Assembly: GCA_000024525.1 (NCBI GenBank)
Contig: CP001769.1
Location: 6,419,001 to 6,483,000 of the forward strand
Direction: 5' to 3'
DNA length: 64,000 nucleotides
DNA from: Spirosoma linguale DSM 74
Lineage (GTDB): Bacteria; Bacteroidota; Bacteroidia; Cytophagales; Spirosomataceae
Below are positions 16,400 through 25,821 of this stretch, piece by piece. Positions within the stretch are counted from its first letter, which is position 1; the number at the start of each line of letters is the position of its first letter. The position numbers were made by a program, and so were the translations under genes. The notes under the pieces were generated by a model. That model worked only from the letters and a program-made list of their open reading frames with translations. It was not told where the DNA came from and ran no database searches.

Positions 16400-16795
16400 C
16401 TAAGCCCGGATGTTGCCCAGATGATCTTTGTGAAAATACTCGTACACCCCCGGCGAATACAAGCGCCCTTGGGGCGTGTTCATAAACGCAAATTGCCCAT
16501 TGACATATTCCGAGACCGTCAGATAATCCCGCACCTCGCCTGTGGAGCTGCTCATGCGCAGCTTCTGGCCGCTGGCCGTATAGGTGTAGGAAACCACCTT
16601 ACCGGTGCTGAAACTGATGCGTTTGGGCAGCTTCAACAGGTTGTACTCGATTAGTGTAATGCCCCGGTTCAAATCTTTTTTGAGGCTCCCGTCGGGCCAA
16701 TACTCGTAATCGTCACCACTGGTGTTGCCGTCAGCGAAACCGGCCGCGTTGCCGCTGGCATCACTAACCGAGCGGAGCTTGTTGCCCTCAGCGTA
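16356..16795 (-). repeat. Direct repeat copy 2 of RHS core (~440 bp)
   Basis: Partner of 12010-12449, same orientation, nearly identical. It ends where the RHS frame enters the variable region before the toxin tip. Confidence 0.85.
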
Positions 16796-17920
16796 AATAT
16801 AGGTTAGCTGGTCGATACCGGCCCGGTTCAGCATTTGGATGTTGCCATTGGCATCGTAGCTCATACCCGAGAGACTATAACTCTCGCCCGAGGCACCCGC
16901 ATAGGTGGCCCCGCTCAGGCGGCTGGCCGCGTCGTAGCTGTAGCTGTACTGCCGCGTCTGGCCGGGTTGCCGACTGCCCAGTCACCGTTGGCGGCCAATA
17001 ATGCCATCGTAGTAATTGGCCGTTTCATAATCCAGCCCAAAGCCAAACACATCGCCCCGGCTGGAGTTGAGCACCGGCTGGCCACTCGCATCGACGTTGA
17101 CACCCCGTAGCCCCCCGCAGGTGGTAGCGATAGTCCAGCGTTTGCAAGGCCGTCGTAGCACCGGTTGCCGGGCCAATTCTGGCTTCGTACTTGCCACTGG
17201 CATTGCCCTGGTAATTGATATCGAAGTTGTCGGGCAGGATGTCAATAAAATCCGGTGCCTGATCCAGCGTCATGCCAGCGGGTGGATTGGCCGTTCGGGT
17301 TATGGAGGTGACCCCGCTGCCGTTGGGCTGAATTACCTTTTGGGCGAGTCGCCCAATCGCATCGTAGCGATAACGGGCCATCTCAAAAGGCGCGTCGGCC
17401 GGTGTATAGCTCACACTGACGGGGCGGCTCAGGTGATCGTAGGCATAGGATTCGGCGGAGTAAACCCCAAGCGAGTAGGCCAACGCATTGTTAAACAGCA
17501 CTTTCTGGATTACCTCCCCGTTGAACCCATACTGCACATTGGTCCGGTCAACACCCTGCAAATGGTTCTGCCGTTGGTGCTGAATGACTCGCCCCTTGTC
17601 GTCGTACCAGAAAGCGGAGCTGTACCAGACTCCGCTTTCCAGATTCCGCTCGCCCGTGCGGGTGAGCAGCCCCGTCGCGTTGGGATAAGGGGGCGAAAAG
17701 GCCCCGCCCGCATCGAAACTCAGTAGCTGCTGTTTTCGGTTGGCCGTTCGCCAGTTCTGGCCCGGCCCCCACTGCTGGGTGGGTCGGTTGAGGGGCTGGC
17801 CTCGTAGATGGTTTCGGCATACGGATTTGTATCGCCATAAAAGGAGGCTCCCGCCGACTGTGGGTTACTCAGCAACGTCCCCCAACCCCACCGGGCGAAG
17901 GCAGACTAGTCAATACGGCT
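16400..17920 (-). pseudogene. RHS/YD-repeat gene, 5'-truncated and frameshifted
   Basis: Translation pieces together as RHS sequence: NPQSAGASFYGDTNPYAETI, LESGVWYSSAFWYDDKGRVI, YDHLSRPVSVSY, YRYDAIGRLAQKVI, GFGLDYETANYYDGIIG, YSYDAASRLSG and MSYDANGNIQML. Lesions visible are a one-base shift in a C4 run near 17795, a shift in a six-base homopolymer near 17109-17114, a TGA at 16982 where RHS proteins usually have Trp, and the amber at 16400-16402. The N-terminal half of a normal RHS protein is missing: similarity stops near 17905, directly beside the next gene. It would have carried the M23 tip. Confidence 0.75.
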
Positions 17921-17936
17921 ACTAGCCCCCCAATGA

Positions 17937-18653
17937 TTATTTGGGCGTGTAGGTCAGCTGAATAACGGCACCCTGATTGCCATCCTGATTAGACCGGCGC
18001 CAGCCGAGTGCCAGAGCCAGATGCTCCTGCAAATAGGCTTCCACACCCAGTACCAGCTGCCCATACTCGTGCGTTCCGGTGGCCCAGTCGCCAAGGATGT
18101 GTACTTTCTGGTACCAGATGCCCGCGTCGAACCCGAGGTGCATCCCCACCGTCGACCCTTCGGCCAGATAGCGCTGCGTACCGGCATATCCGCCAACAAC
18201 CAGCTGATAATGGTCGTCATGCAGGCCCGCGCCCAGGTTAGCATAGCCCCAGCCTACCCAGGTGCTGTGCTGCCCGGTGGGAAACAGGTTTACGCCCGTT
18301 TGGCCGCCCAACCCGATGTGCAGCGCGTCGGTCAGATTGATGGTCCGCTGGGCATTGATCAGCAGCAGCGGGGCGTAGGGTAATTGAAGGGTAGTGTCGT
18401 TGCGGAGCCAGGTGTGTTCCTGCCGCTGGTAATCCACGTTATACAGGTTCACCCCAACTTCCCAGTTGCGGCCAAGCCCATAGTCGACCGTTGTCGAGAA
18501 CCGCATCTGTTCGCCGTTGATGTCGACCTGCTGCTGGGCCATGATTTTATGTTTCGGCACAATATCGGACGACGGGACGCTAAAAATAGTCTGTTGCGCC
18601 AGACCAACGAGGCTACAGCAAAGAAGCCCGGCAAGCAGAAAAAGTTTTTTCAT
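17937..18653 (-). CDS. Outer-membrane beta-barrel-like protein
   Basis: The 238-residue product has a signal peptide (MKKLFLLAGLLCCSLVGLAQ), which sets the start at 18653 although the frame is open to 18713. The mature part alternates hydrophobic and polar residues with many aromatic and glycine positions (STTVDYGLGRNWEVGVNLY, LGFDAGIWYQKVHILGDW). It ends AVIQLTYTPK, typical of small barrels. No enzyme motif is seen. It lies 31 bp after the DUF6766-like gene on the same strand. Function unknown. Confidence 0.7.
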   Translation of the reverse strand: MKKLFLLAGLLCCSLVGLAQQTIFSVPSSDIVPKHKIMAQQQVDINGEQMRFSTTVDYGLGRNWEVGVNLYNVDYQRQEHTWLRNDTTLQLPYAPLLLINAQRTINLTDALHIGLGGQTGVNLFPTGQHSTWVGWGYANLGAGLHDDHYQLVVGGYAGTQRYLAEGSTVGMHLGFDAGIWYQKVHILGDWATGTHEYGQLVLGVEAYLQEHLALALGWRRSNQDGNQGAVIQLTYTPK

Positions 18654-18684
18654 GTTGAGCGTGTTGCGTGAAAATAATAGGCGG

Positions 18685-19344
18685 CTATTCGCCCGTTTCA
18701 GAATTTGGGGCATCTACCGGTTTGGATTCGGGCGAACCTTTCTGCCGTAAAAAAATAGATAACACAACAATTGACAGCACCGACAGGAATTCGCTCTGCC
18801 AGTTTTGCAGGGATTGAAACCAGAATTCGCTGGTGCCCAGAAACTCCCAGAGGGAAAGCACTTCCGATTTCCCTTTCAAAGCCGATTCGGTATTGTACTC
18901 CCGAACGCCCCCGTAAGCGTGCAGGAAAAAGGAAAGGCCGAAAAGCAGGAAGAACGCGATACTAAGCGAATTTTCGTAGAGTTTTAGCACCAGCCCACCC
19001 TGTCGTACGGGCCAGGGGGCCCCGGCGCGGGTTGGCGATGGTTCCCGGTCTACTTCTTCCGGTTCATCCAGACTTTTGGACTCCGACGACCCCTTCTGCC
19101 GGAGCCAGACCGTTAGCAGCACATATAATCCCATCTGTAAAAACTCGCTCTCCCAGTTCTCAAAGACGGCTTCTATGCAGTGTCCGCTGGTCAGGTAAGC
19201 ACCAAACGAAATGGGTGCCCGGCCGTAGTCGGCCAGATCGCCGTTCAACTCATGCCAGCCAACCACAATCTGCCCCGTCAGCGTCAGCAGGGTAATAAAG
19301 AGGAGTAACAGAGAAAGGCCGTTTTCGCGCAGGAGTTTCTTCAT
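18685..19344 (-). CDS. DUF6766-like membrane protein
   Basis: The 219-residue protein has four membrane segments in two similar halves. Each half ends with a related stretch: NWESEFLQMGLYVLLTVWLR then QKGSSESK, and NWQSEFLSVLSIVVLSIFLR then QKGSPESK. The duplicated unit, conserved NWxSEFL and the cytoplasmic QKGS(S/P)ESK tail match the DUF6766 family as I remember it. The function is unknown. It precedes the barrel gene and is probably co-transcribed. The gap 19345-19670 to the divergent treZ contains no gene that I can support; promoters for both directions must lie there. Confidence 0.7.
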   Translation of the reverse strand: MKKLLRENGLSLLLLFITLLTLTGQIVVGWHELNGDLADYGRAPISFGAYLTSGHCIEAVFENWESEFLQMGLYVLLTVWLRQKGSSESKSLDEPEEVDREPSPTRAGAPWPVRQGGLVLKLYENSLSIAFFLLFGLSFFLHAYGGVREYNTESALKGKSEVLSLWEFLGTSEFWFQSLQNWQSEFLSVLSIVVLSIFLRQKGSPESKPVDAPNSETGE

Positions 19345-19670
19345 CGACTGTCAGTTTGTTGAGCAGTGTAACAAGGCATAAGAGCGTTTGTTTGTTTCGA
19401 TCTGGTTGCCTCCGGCATCTTGACCTGTCTGCTCAGGCGTCTATATACGTTCAGGTCAACACATTAGGTGCGTTCACCCGGCTCGTAACCCGCTTTACCA
19501 AAACCATACCAGCGGAGTCGATACCCTGCCCCGTTGCCTCATTTCCCCTTCTACGTAACAGGCGTCTGCCAGGGTCTGGCCGTTAAAATCAGCAACAGGC
19601 CCACGCAGCACCGGGTTAGGCAACCGGTGTCCGGCCTTCCTCAACGATACAAAAACGAATCTATACGCAT

Positions 19671-21599
19671 ATGACACACCTCATCGATAGCGGCCAACGC
19701 TCGCTGGGCGTCACGTTTCCCAACGAGCACGAAGCCAGCATACAGCTATGGGCACCCCTGGCCAAGTATGTAGCCATAAAAATATACGGGCATCCGACAG
19801 CCCTTCCTTTGACGTGCGAAGAACTGGGCTACTGGCATTTGACAACCACCCAGCTTAAACCCGGCGATCTGTACACGTTTAAGCTCGACGGGCAGGAAGA
19901 ATATCCCGATCCGGTATCCCTTTGCCAGCCGCAGGGCGTACACGGCCCCTCGCAGGCGGTCGATACAGGAAGCTTCTCGTGGACCGATCAGGACTGGCAA
20001 AATCCGGCGCTGGACAGCTACGTGCTTTACGAACTGCATACCGGCACGTTTACCGAAGAAGGCACCTTTCAGTCGCTGGAGAGCAAGCTGGATTACCTGA
20101 AAGCGCTGGGCGTAACGGCCATTGAGATCATGCCAGTAGCGCAGTTTTCCGATTCGCGCAACTGGGGTTACGATGGCGTGTACACCTATGCCGTTCAGCA
20201 GTCGTACGGGGGAGCCAATGGCCTCCATCACCTGGTCGATACCTGCCATAAAAAAGGCATTGCGGTGGTGCTGGACGTAGTATACAACCACTTCGGACCG
20301 GAAGGAAATTACCTCGGCAACTTCGGCCCTTACCTGACCGACAAATACTGCACCCCCTGGGGAAAGGCCGTTAACTTCGACGATGCCTGGTGCGATGGGG
20401 TTCGGCGGTATGTGCTCGAAAATGCCCTGATGTGGTTTCGGGATTTTCACATCGACGCCCTGCGGCTCGATGCCGTTCATGCCATCAAAGATTTCAGCCC
20501 GGTCCATATCCTACAGGAACTCCGGCAAAAAGTCGATGAACTTATGGCCGCTACGGGTCGCCGGTACTACCTCATTGTCGAGAACGACCTAAACGATCCG
20601 CGCTACATCGACCCGCTGTCTGAGCATGGTTACGGCATGGATGCCCAGTGGAACGACGAATTTCACCACGCGCTCCGGGTAGCCGCTGGCGAAGAAAAAA
20701 CCGGTTACTACGCCGACTTCGACGGGCTGAGCCACTTGGCGAAATCGTACAGAGATTCTTACGTATATGATGGTCAGTACTCAGCCGTTCGTAACCGGTT
20801 TTTCGGTGGCAAAGCCGAGACGAATCCGGGGCAGCAATTCATTGTCTTTTCGCAGAATCACGACCAGGTGGGCAACCGCAAGTTGGGCGAGCGGTCGAGT
20901 CAGCTGTACAGCTTCGATGCGCTCAAGCTGCTGGCGGGCGCAGTACTGGTCAGTCCCTACATTCCGCTACTATTCATGGGTGAAGAATGGGGCGAAACGA
21001 GTCCGTTCTTCTACTTTGTAAGCCATACGGAACCGGAGCTGGTCGAGGCCGTTCGGCAGGGACGCAAGGAAGAATTTGCTTCCTTTCATTCCGACGGCGA
21101 CGACGTGCCCGATCCGCAAAGCCACGAAACCTACCAGCAGGCCAAACTCCAGTGGAACCTCATCGGGCAGAAACCGCATCAGCTACTGCTTCGCTATTAC
21201 CAGACCTTACTTGCCCTGCGCCGACAGTTACCCGCCCTGGCTCATCTGGACCGGACCAAACTCAACGTCATTGACGATCTGAAGGCCGAAACGCTGGTGT
21301 TGCACCGCTGGCATGACGACCAGCATGTGCTGTGCCTGATGAATTTTTCCAAACAACCCCAATCCATTGCCCTGCCAGCCGTTGGCGAGCCCAACACAAG
21401 CTGGCAAAAAGTACTGGACTCTGCCGATGAACTGTGGCAACCGGAACCCGCATCCGATCTGAGCCAGGCACCCGAATCGGTAACGGGTTCCGAAACCGTT
21501 CCAGTCCGGCCCGAGTCATTTATTCTTTACGCACAATCTCATGAAAAATCCCGTTTCCACCTACCGGATCCAATTTCACAAGGACTTTACCTTTCGTGA
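19671..21599 (+). CDS. treZ: Malto-oligosyltrehalose trehalohydrolase
   Basis: The 642-residue GH13 enzyme releases trehalose from maltooligosyl-trehalose. An N-terminal CBM48-like domain (VTFPNEHEASIQLWAPLAK) precedes the barrel. Catalytic-region motifs are DVVYNHFGPEGNYLG (~201), ALRLDAVHAI with the nucleophile Asp (~262), YLIVENDLND with the acid Glu (~303) and SQNHDQVGNRK (~395). WNDEFHHALRV is typical of TreZ. It ends 59 bp inside the following treY-malQ gene, so translation is probably coupled. No treX debranching gene is seen nearby; the fused MalQ may help to supply or trim maltodextrins. Confidence 0.93.
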   Translation: MTHLIDSGQRSLGVTFPNEHEASIQLWAPLAKYVAIKIYGHPTALPLTCEELGYWHLTTTQLKPGDLYTFKLDGQEEYPDPVSLCQPQGVHGPSQAVDTGSFSWTDQDWQNPALDSYVLYELHTGTFTEEGTFQSLESKLDYLKALGVTAIEIMPVAQFSDSRNWGYDGVYTYAVQQSYGGANGLHHLVDTCHKKGIAVVLDVVYNHFGPEGNYLGNFGPYLTDKYCTPWGKAVNFDDAWCDGVRRYVLENALMWFRDFHIDALRLDAVHAIKDFSPVHILQELRQKVDELMAATGRRYYLIVENDLNDPRYIDPLSEHGYGMDAQWNDEFHHALRVAAGEEKTGYYADFDGLSHLAKSYRDSYVYDGQYSAVRNRFFGGKAETNPGQQFIVFSQNHDQVGNRKLGERSSQLYSFDALKLLAGAVLVSPYIPLLFMGEEWGETSPFFYFVSHTEPELVEAVRQGRKEEFASFHSDGDDVPDPQSHETYQQAKLQWNLIGQKPHQLLLRYYQTLLALRRQLPALAHLDRTKLNVIDDLKAETLVLHRWHDDQHVLCLMNFSKQPQSIALPAVGEPNTSWQKVLDSADELWQPEPASDLSQAPESVTGSETVPVRPESFILYAQSHEKSRFHLPDPISQGLYLS

Positions 21600-24500
21600 T
21601 TTTGAGCGAATCATCCCGTATCTGGACCAACTGGGTGTCCGTACGCTGTATGCTTCACCCATTTTTGAAGCCGTACCCGGCAGCCTGCACGGTTACGATT
21701 CCGTAAACCCGCAGCGCATCAATCCCGAGATTGGTACTGAGGCTCAACTACGGAACATTAGTCAGCAGTTAAGCCAGCGGGGTATGAGCTGGATTCAGGA
21801 CATTGTGCCCAACCATATGGCCTTCGATCCGCATAATAAGTGGCTCATGGACGTGCTTGAAAAAGGCCAGCTATCGCCCTATGCTACGTTTTTCGATATC
21901 GACTGGCAAAGTCCGATACACCACGGCCGATTGATGGTGCCCTTTCTGGGTTCTCCGTTGCAGGAAGTCATCGACCGCAATGAACTTACCGTCGACTACC
22001 AGCCGGGAAAATTCGTTATCACCTATTTCGACACGAGCTATCCGCTGAACTTGCGCGCGTACACGACCATCCTGAAAGCGGGCAACGCCAATCCAAACAA
22101 GCCTGTCCAGCAACTGCTCGACCGAATTGAAAAGAGCGCATCGACCAAAAAACCGGACCAGTACGCCCGGCAAACGGACGAATGCGCTCAGGCGCTAACC
22201 GAATTGATGTCCGAAAAGGAAGGGAAAGCCTATGTGCGAAGCTGTCTGAAAACGGTCAACACTACGCCAGCCTGCATTCGGGAAATCACCGATCAGCAGG
22301 CGTATCGGCTGTGCTTTCATGGCGAAACCGATCAGCAGATCAACTACCGGCGGTTCTTTACGGTCAATTCGCTGATTTGCCTTAACATTCAGGACCAAGC
22401 GGTCTTCGATGCGGTACATCAGCTCCCTAAAGCCCTGCTCGACACTGGCGTTTTTCATGGCCTGCGGGTCGACCATATCGACGGACTTGAGGACCCTAGC
22501 CGCTACCTCCAGCGACTGCGCCAACTGGCCGGGCCGGAAGCGTACATCGTCGTCGAGAAGATTCTCCAGAACGACGAACCGCTCCCCACCAATTGGCCCG
22601 TGCAGGGGGCTACGGGCTATGCCTACCTCTCGATGGTCAACAACCTCTTCACCCGTACCGAGAGCGAAGCCAGCTTCACCCGCTTTTATCATGCCCTGCT
22701 GGGCGAGAAAATGGCCGTTCGGGCGGAGCTGCACGACAAGAAAGCCTACATCCTATACCAGCACATGAACGGGGAACTGGAGAATCTGTATGGGTTATTC
22801 CAAAACCTGAACCTGCTGGACGCGTCCGTGCTGACGAGCGTACCGGAAGGCAGTCTAAAAACGGCCATCGGCGAGTTTCTGGTTCAGTGTCCGGTCTACC
22901 GCTACTACGGTAATCAAATGCCGTTGAGTGAGGACGAAGCTACCGCCGTCCGAACCATCTTCAGCCGCATTCGGAAGAACAAACCCGAACTGGCTCCCGC
23001 CGTTGCCTTGCTCGACGAAGCCCTGCTGCAAAATCCGCCGTCGGCTACCGACGATTACCAACAGCGGGCCTTGCGTTTCTACCAGCGGTGCATGCAGTTT
23101 ACGGGGCCGCTGATGGCCAAGGGCGTAGAAGATACCTTGATGTACACCTATACCCGCTTCATCGGGCACGACGAAGTAGGCGACTCGCCGGAGTACTTTG
23201 GCCTGACAGTAGACGCCTTTCAGCAGAAAATGCTGGACCGGCAAACGCACTGGCCCCTGACGCTCAACGCCACCTCTACCCACGACACCAAGCGGGGCGA
23301 AGACGTGCGGAGCCGCCTGAACGTACTGACCGATCTGACCGACGAATGGATTGCCGCCGTGCAGGAGTGGCAGCAGCTCAATAAAGACCTCAAGTCGACC
23401 GAAACGGGCAGCGACACCACCGCCGAAGCGCCCGACGCCAACGACGAGTATTTCATTTATCAGACGCTAATCGGGGCCTACCCTATGCCGGGTCAGGAGG
23501 ACCCAGATTTTGCGGACCGACTCGAAGAGTACCTGCAAAAAGCCATGCGGGAAGCCAAGCGTAACTCGACCTACGATGCACCTAACGAAGCGTACGAAGC
23601 CGCCACGCAGACGTTCGCCCGGCAGCTGCTTGACCCGAAACGGCCTTTCTGGGCCAGTTTCCAGCAGTTTCACCAGCGCATAGCCGACTTTGGCATTATC
23701 AACTCGCTGGCGCAGGTGTTGCTAAAATGCACCAGTCCGGGCGTACCCGACATTTATCAGGGCTGCGAAGGCTGGGACCTGAGTCTGGTCGACCCCGACA
23801 ACCGGCGACCGGTCGACTTTGCTCCCCGGCAGCAGGCACTGAACGAGTTAATGACCCATGACCCGGAAACCCTTTTGCCGGACCTGTGGGATACCCGCTA
23901 CGATGCCCGGATCAAGCAGTGGCTGGTGCATACCCTGCTGGCCGAGCGCAACCAGCACCCCGATTTGTTTGCCCACGGGCATTACGTACCCTTGTCGGTA
24001 GAAGGGCATTACAAACAGCATGTGCTGGCCTTTGCCCGCCGGTATCAGCAGTTGTGGTATGTGGTGGTGGTGCCGCTGGGTCTGGCCCGGCTGTGCCGCC
24101 AGCAGAAGACGGATGCCCTGGAACTGGCCTGGCTGGATACGCGCGTCATCTTGCCCGATGGTGCCCCCACTACCTGGCAGCATTGCCTGATGAACCGGGA
24201 AGGTGAAGCAACCGATGGAGTCCTCGTCGCCGATTTATTTGATGACCTGCCACTGGCCGTTCTCAAGCTAAAAAAGCGACCTACCGAGCGCAGTGCGGGC
24301 ATTCTAATGCCGATTACCTCGCTTCCGTCTCCCTTCGGCATTGGCGATTTTGGGCCGGAAGCCGTGGCATTCGCCGATTTCCTCAGCCGCAGCCAGCAGA
24401 CGTACTGGCAGGTGCTACCGCTCAACCCGGTGGCGGGCGAATGCGCCTATTCGCCTTACAGCGCCATATCGAGCATGGCGGGTGACCCGTTTTTGCTCAG

Positions 24501-25776
24501 TCCCAACTGGCTGGTTCAGGATGGACTACTGACAGATGCCGACCTGCCACCCTGCCACCTGCCCATCTCCTCTGAAGTGGACTACGACGCCGTTTACCGA
24601 ACCAAAAAAGAACTCCTCAAAAAGGCTTACGAAACTGCCAGGCAGCAGATAGACAGCGACGACGACTTTGCTCGGTTTTGCGAGCAGGAAGCAGATTGGC
24701 TCGATGATTTTTCCCTCTACGCCGTTCTGAAAGAGCACCACGAAAACCAGCCCTGGCACCGCTGGCCAAATCCATACAAATCCCGCCAGACGAAAGCTAT
24801 GGACCAGTTCCGGGCCGAGCAGACAGAGGCTATTCGGGAGGTAAAATGGCTTCAGTTTATGTTCGCTAACCAGTGGAACAGACTGAAAACGTATTGCAAC
24901 AGCCTTGGCATTCAGCTTTTCGGTGATTTGCCATTCTACATGAATTATGACTCGGTGGATGTGTGGGCGAACCCGGAGTTTTTTAGCCTCGATAAAGACG
25001 GTGCCATGATTGGTGTTGCCGGTGTGCCGCCCGATTATTTCAACGCCAATGGCCAGCGATGGGGCATGCCCGTTTTTCGATGGGATACGCTTAAAGAACA
25101 GGGTTATTCGTGGTGGATCGACCGACTTCGGAAGAATCAGGAACGCTACGATTTGCTGCGGCTGGACCATTTCCGGGCGTTTGCCAGCTATTGGGAAGTA
25201 CCCGCCCACGAAGAGACGGCCATTCAGGGCGAGTGGAAACCGGGGCCGGGGGCCGACTTCTTCCGAACAGTGCAAAGCGAACTTGGCGAACTGCCTTTTG
25301 TGGCCGAAGACCTGGGCGACATCGACGCCGATGTGTACACCCTACGCGACGAATTCGGGTTGCCGGGCATGAAAGTCATTCAGTTTGCCTTTGGCGAAGA
25401 CATGCCTGAAACCGTGAATATCCCGCATCACCATATACCTAACGCCATCGCCTATACCGGTACGCACGACAACAACACCAGCGTGGGCTGGTACCGGCAG
25501 GACAGCAGTCACGAGCACCGCAGCCAGTTGGAGCGCTACGTAGGGCACCCGGTATCGCAGCTCGATGTGCATCTGGTGCTGGGTCGGCTGGTGTACGCGT
25601 CGGTTGCCAATACTGCCATTTTACCCCTACCCGATGTGCTCGGCCTGGACGAATCGGCCCGGCTGAACACCCCCGCTTCGGACGCCAGCAACTGGACCTG
25701 GCGGCTGCTTCCGGGGCTGCTGGACCAACCTGTAGAACAACGTCTTCGGGAATGGACCACTGTATATAACCGTTAA
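21541..25776 (+). CDS. treY-malQ: Fusion of malto-oligosyltrehalose synthase and 4-alpha-glucanotransferase
   Basis: Residues ~1-900 are TreY: MKNPVSTYRIQFHKDFTF, QDIVPNHMAFDPHN (~85), GLRVDHIDGLEDP (~307), YIVVEKILQND (~335), TSTHDTKRGEDVRSR (~577) and GVPDIYQGCE (~735). TreY converts the reducing end of maltodextrin to trehalose linkage. Residues ~915-1411 are MalQ: GILMPITSLPSPFGIGDFG, FGDLPFYMNYDSVDVW, LRLDHFRAFASYWEVPA (~1206), FVAEDLGDID (~1255) and YTGTHDNNTSVGW (~1305). MalQ rearranges maltodextrins. Both catalytic sets look complete. The fusion puts chain disproportionation and trehalose synthesis in one polypeptide. The start at 21541 matches the usual TreY N-terminus and overlaps treZ by 59 bp. 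Confidence 0.93.
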   Translation: MKNPVSTYRIQFHKDFTFRDFERIIPYLDQLGVRTLYASPIFEAVPGSLHGYDSVNPQRINPEIGTEAQLRNISQQLSQRGMSWIQDIVPNHMAFDPHNKWLMDVLEKGQLSPYATFFDIDWQSPIHHGRLMVPFLGSPLQEVIDRNELTVDYQPGKFVITYFDTSYPLNLRAYTTILKAGNANPNKPVQQLLDRIEKSASTKKPDQYARQTDECAQALTELMSEKEGKAYVRSCLKTVNTTPACIREITDQQAYRLCFHGETDQQINYRRFFTVNSLICLNIQDQAVFDAVHQLPKALLDTGVFHGLRVDHIDGLEDPSRYLQRLRQLAGPEAYIVVEKILQNDEPLPTNWPVQGATGYAYLSMVNNLFTRTESEASFTRFYHALLGEKMAVRAELHDKKAYILYQHMNGELENLYGLFQNLNLLDASVLTSVPEGSLKTAIGEFLVQCPVYRYYGNQMPLSEDEATAVRTIFSRIRKNKPELAPAVALLDEALLQNPPSATDDYQQRALRFYQRCMQFTGPLMAKGVEDTLMYTYTRFIGHDEVGDSPEYFGLTVDAFQQKMLDRQTHWPLTLNATSTHDTKRGEDVRSRLNVLTDLTDEWIAAVQEWQQLNKDLKSTETGSDTTAEAPDANDEYFIYQTLIGAYPMPGQEDPDFADRLEEYLQKAMREAKRNSTYDAPNEAYEAATQTFARQLLDPKRPFWASFQQFHQRIADFGIINSLAQVLLKCTSPGVPDIYQGCEGWDLSLVDPDNRRPVDFAPRQQALNELMTHDPETLLPDLWDTRYDARIKQWLVHTLLAERNQHPDLFAHGHYVPLSVEGHYKQHVLAFARRYQQLWYVVVVPLGLARLCRQQKTDALELAWLDTRVILPDGAPTTWQHCLMNREGEATDGVLVADLFDDLPLAVLKLKKRPTERSAGILMPITSLPSPFGIGDFGPEAVAFADFLSRSQQTYWQVLPLNPVAGECAYSPYSAISSMAGDPFLLSPNWLVQDGLLTDADLPPCHLPISSEVDYDAVYRTKKELLKKAYETARQQIDSDDDFARFCEQEADWLDDFSLYAVLKEHHENQPWHRWPNPYKSRQTKAMDQFRAEQTEAIREVKWLQFMFANQWNRLKTYCNSLGIQLFGDLPFYMNYDSVDVWANPEFFSLDKDGAMIGVAGVPPDYFNANGQRWGMPVFRWDTLKEQGYSWWIDRLRKNQERYDLLRLDHFRAFASYWEVPAHEETAIQGEWKPGPGADFFRTVQSELGELPFVAEDLGDIDADVYTLRDEFGLPGMKVIQFAFGEDMPETVNIPHHHIPNAIAYTGTHDNNTSVGWYRQDSSHEHRSQLERYVGHPVSQLDVHLVLGRLVYASVANTAILPLPDVLGLDESARLNTPASDASNWTWRLLPGLLDQPVEQRLREWTTVYNR

Positions 25777-25821
25777 CTGGTTCATTCTTTCTCTGACAGC
25801 AATTACTATAGACACAACGTT

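Noticed and set aside
11844..17920. TAG read as an amino acid in the RHS genes
   Set aside because: TAG is used as an ordinary stop elsewhere in the window (for example after manganese catalase and the papain-like protease) and the RHS frames also have TGA and indels, so decay is the simpler explanation.
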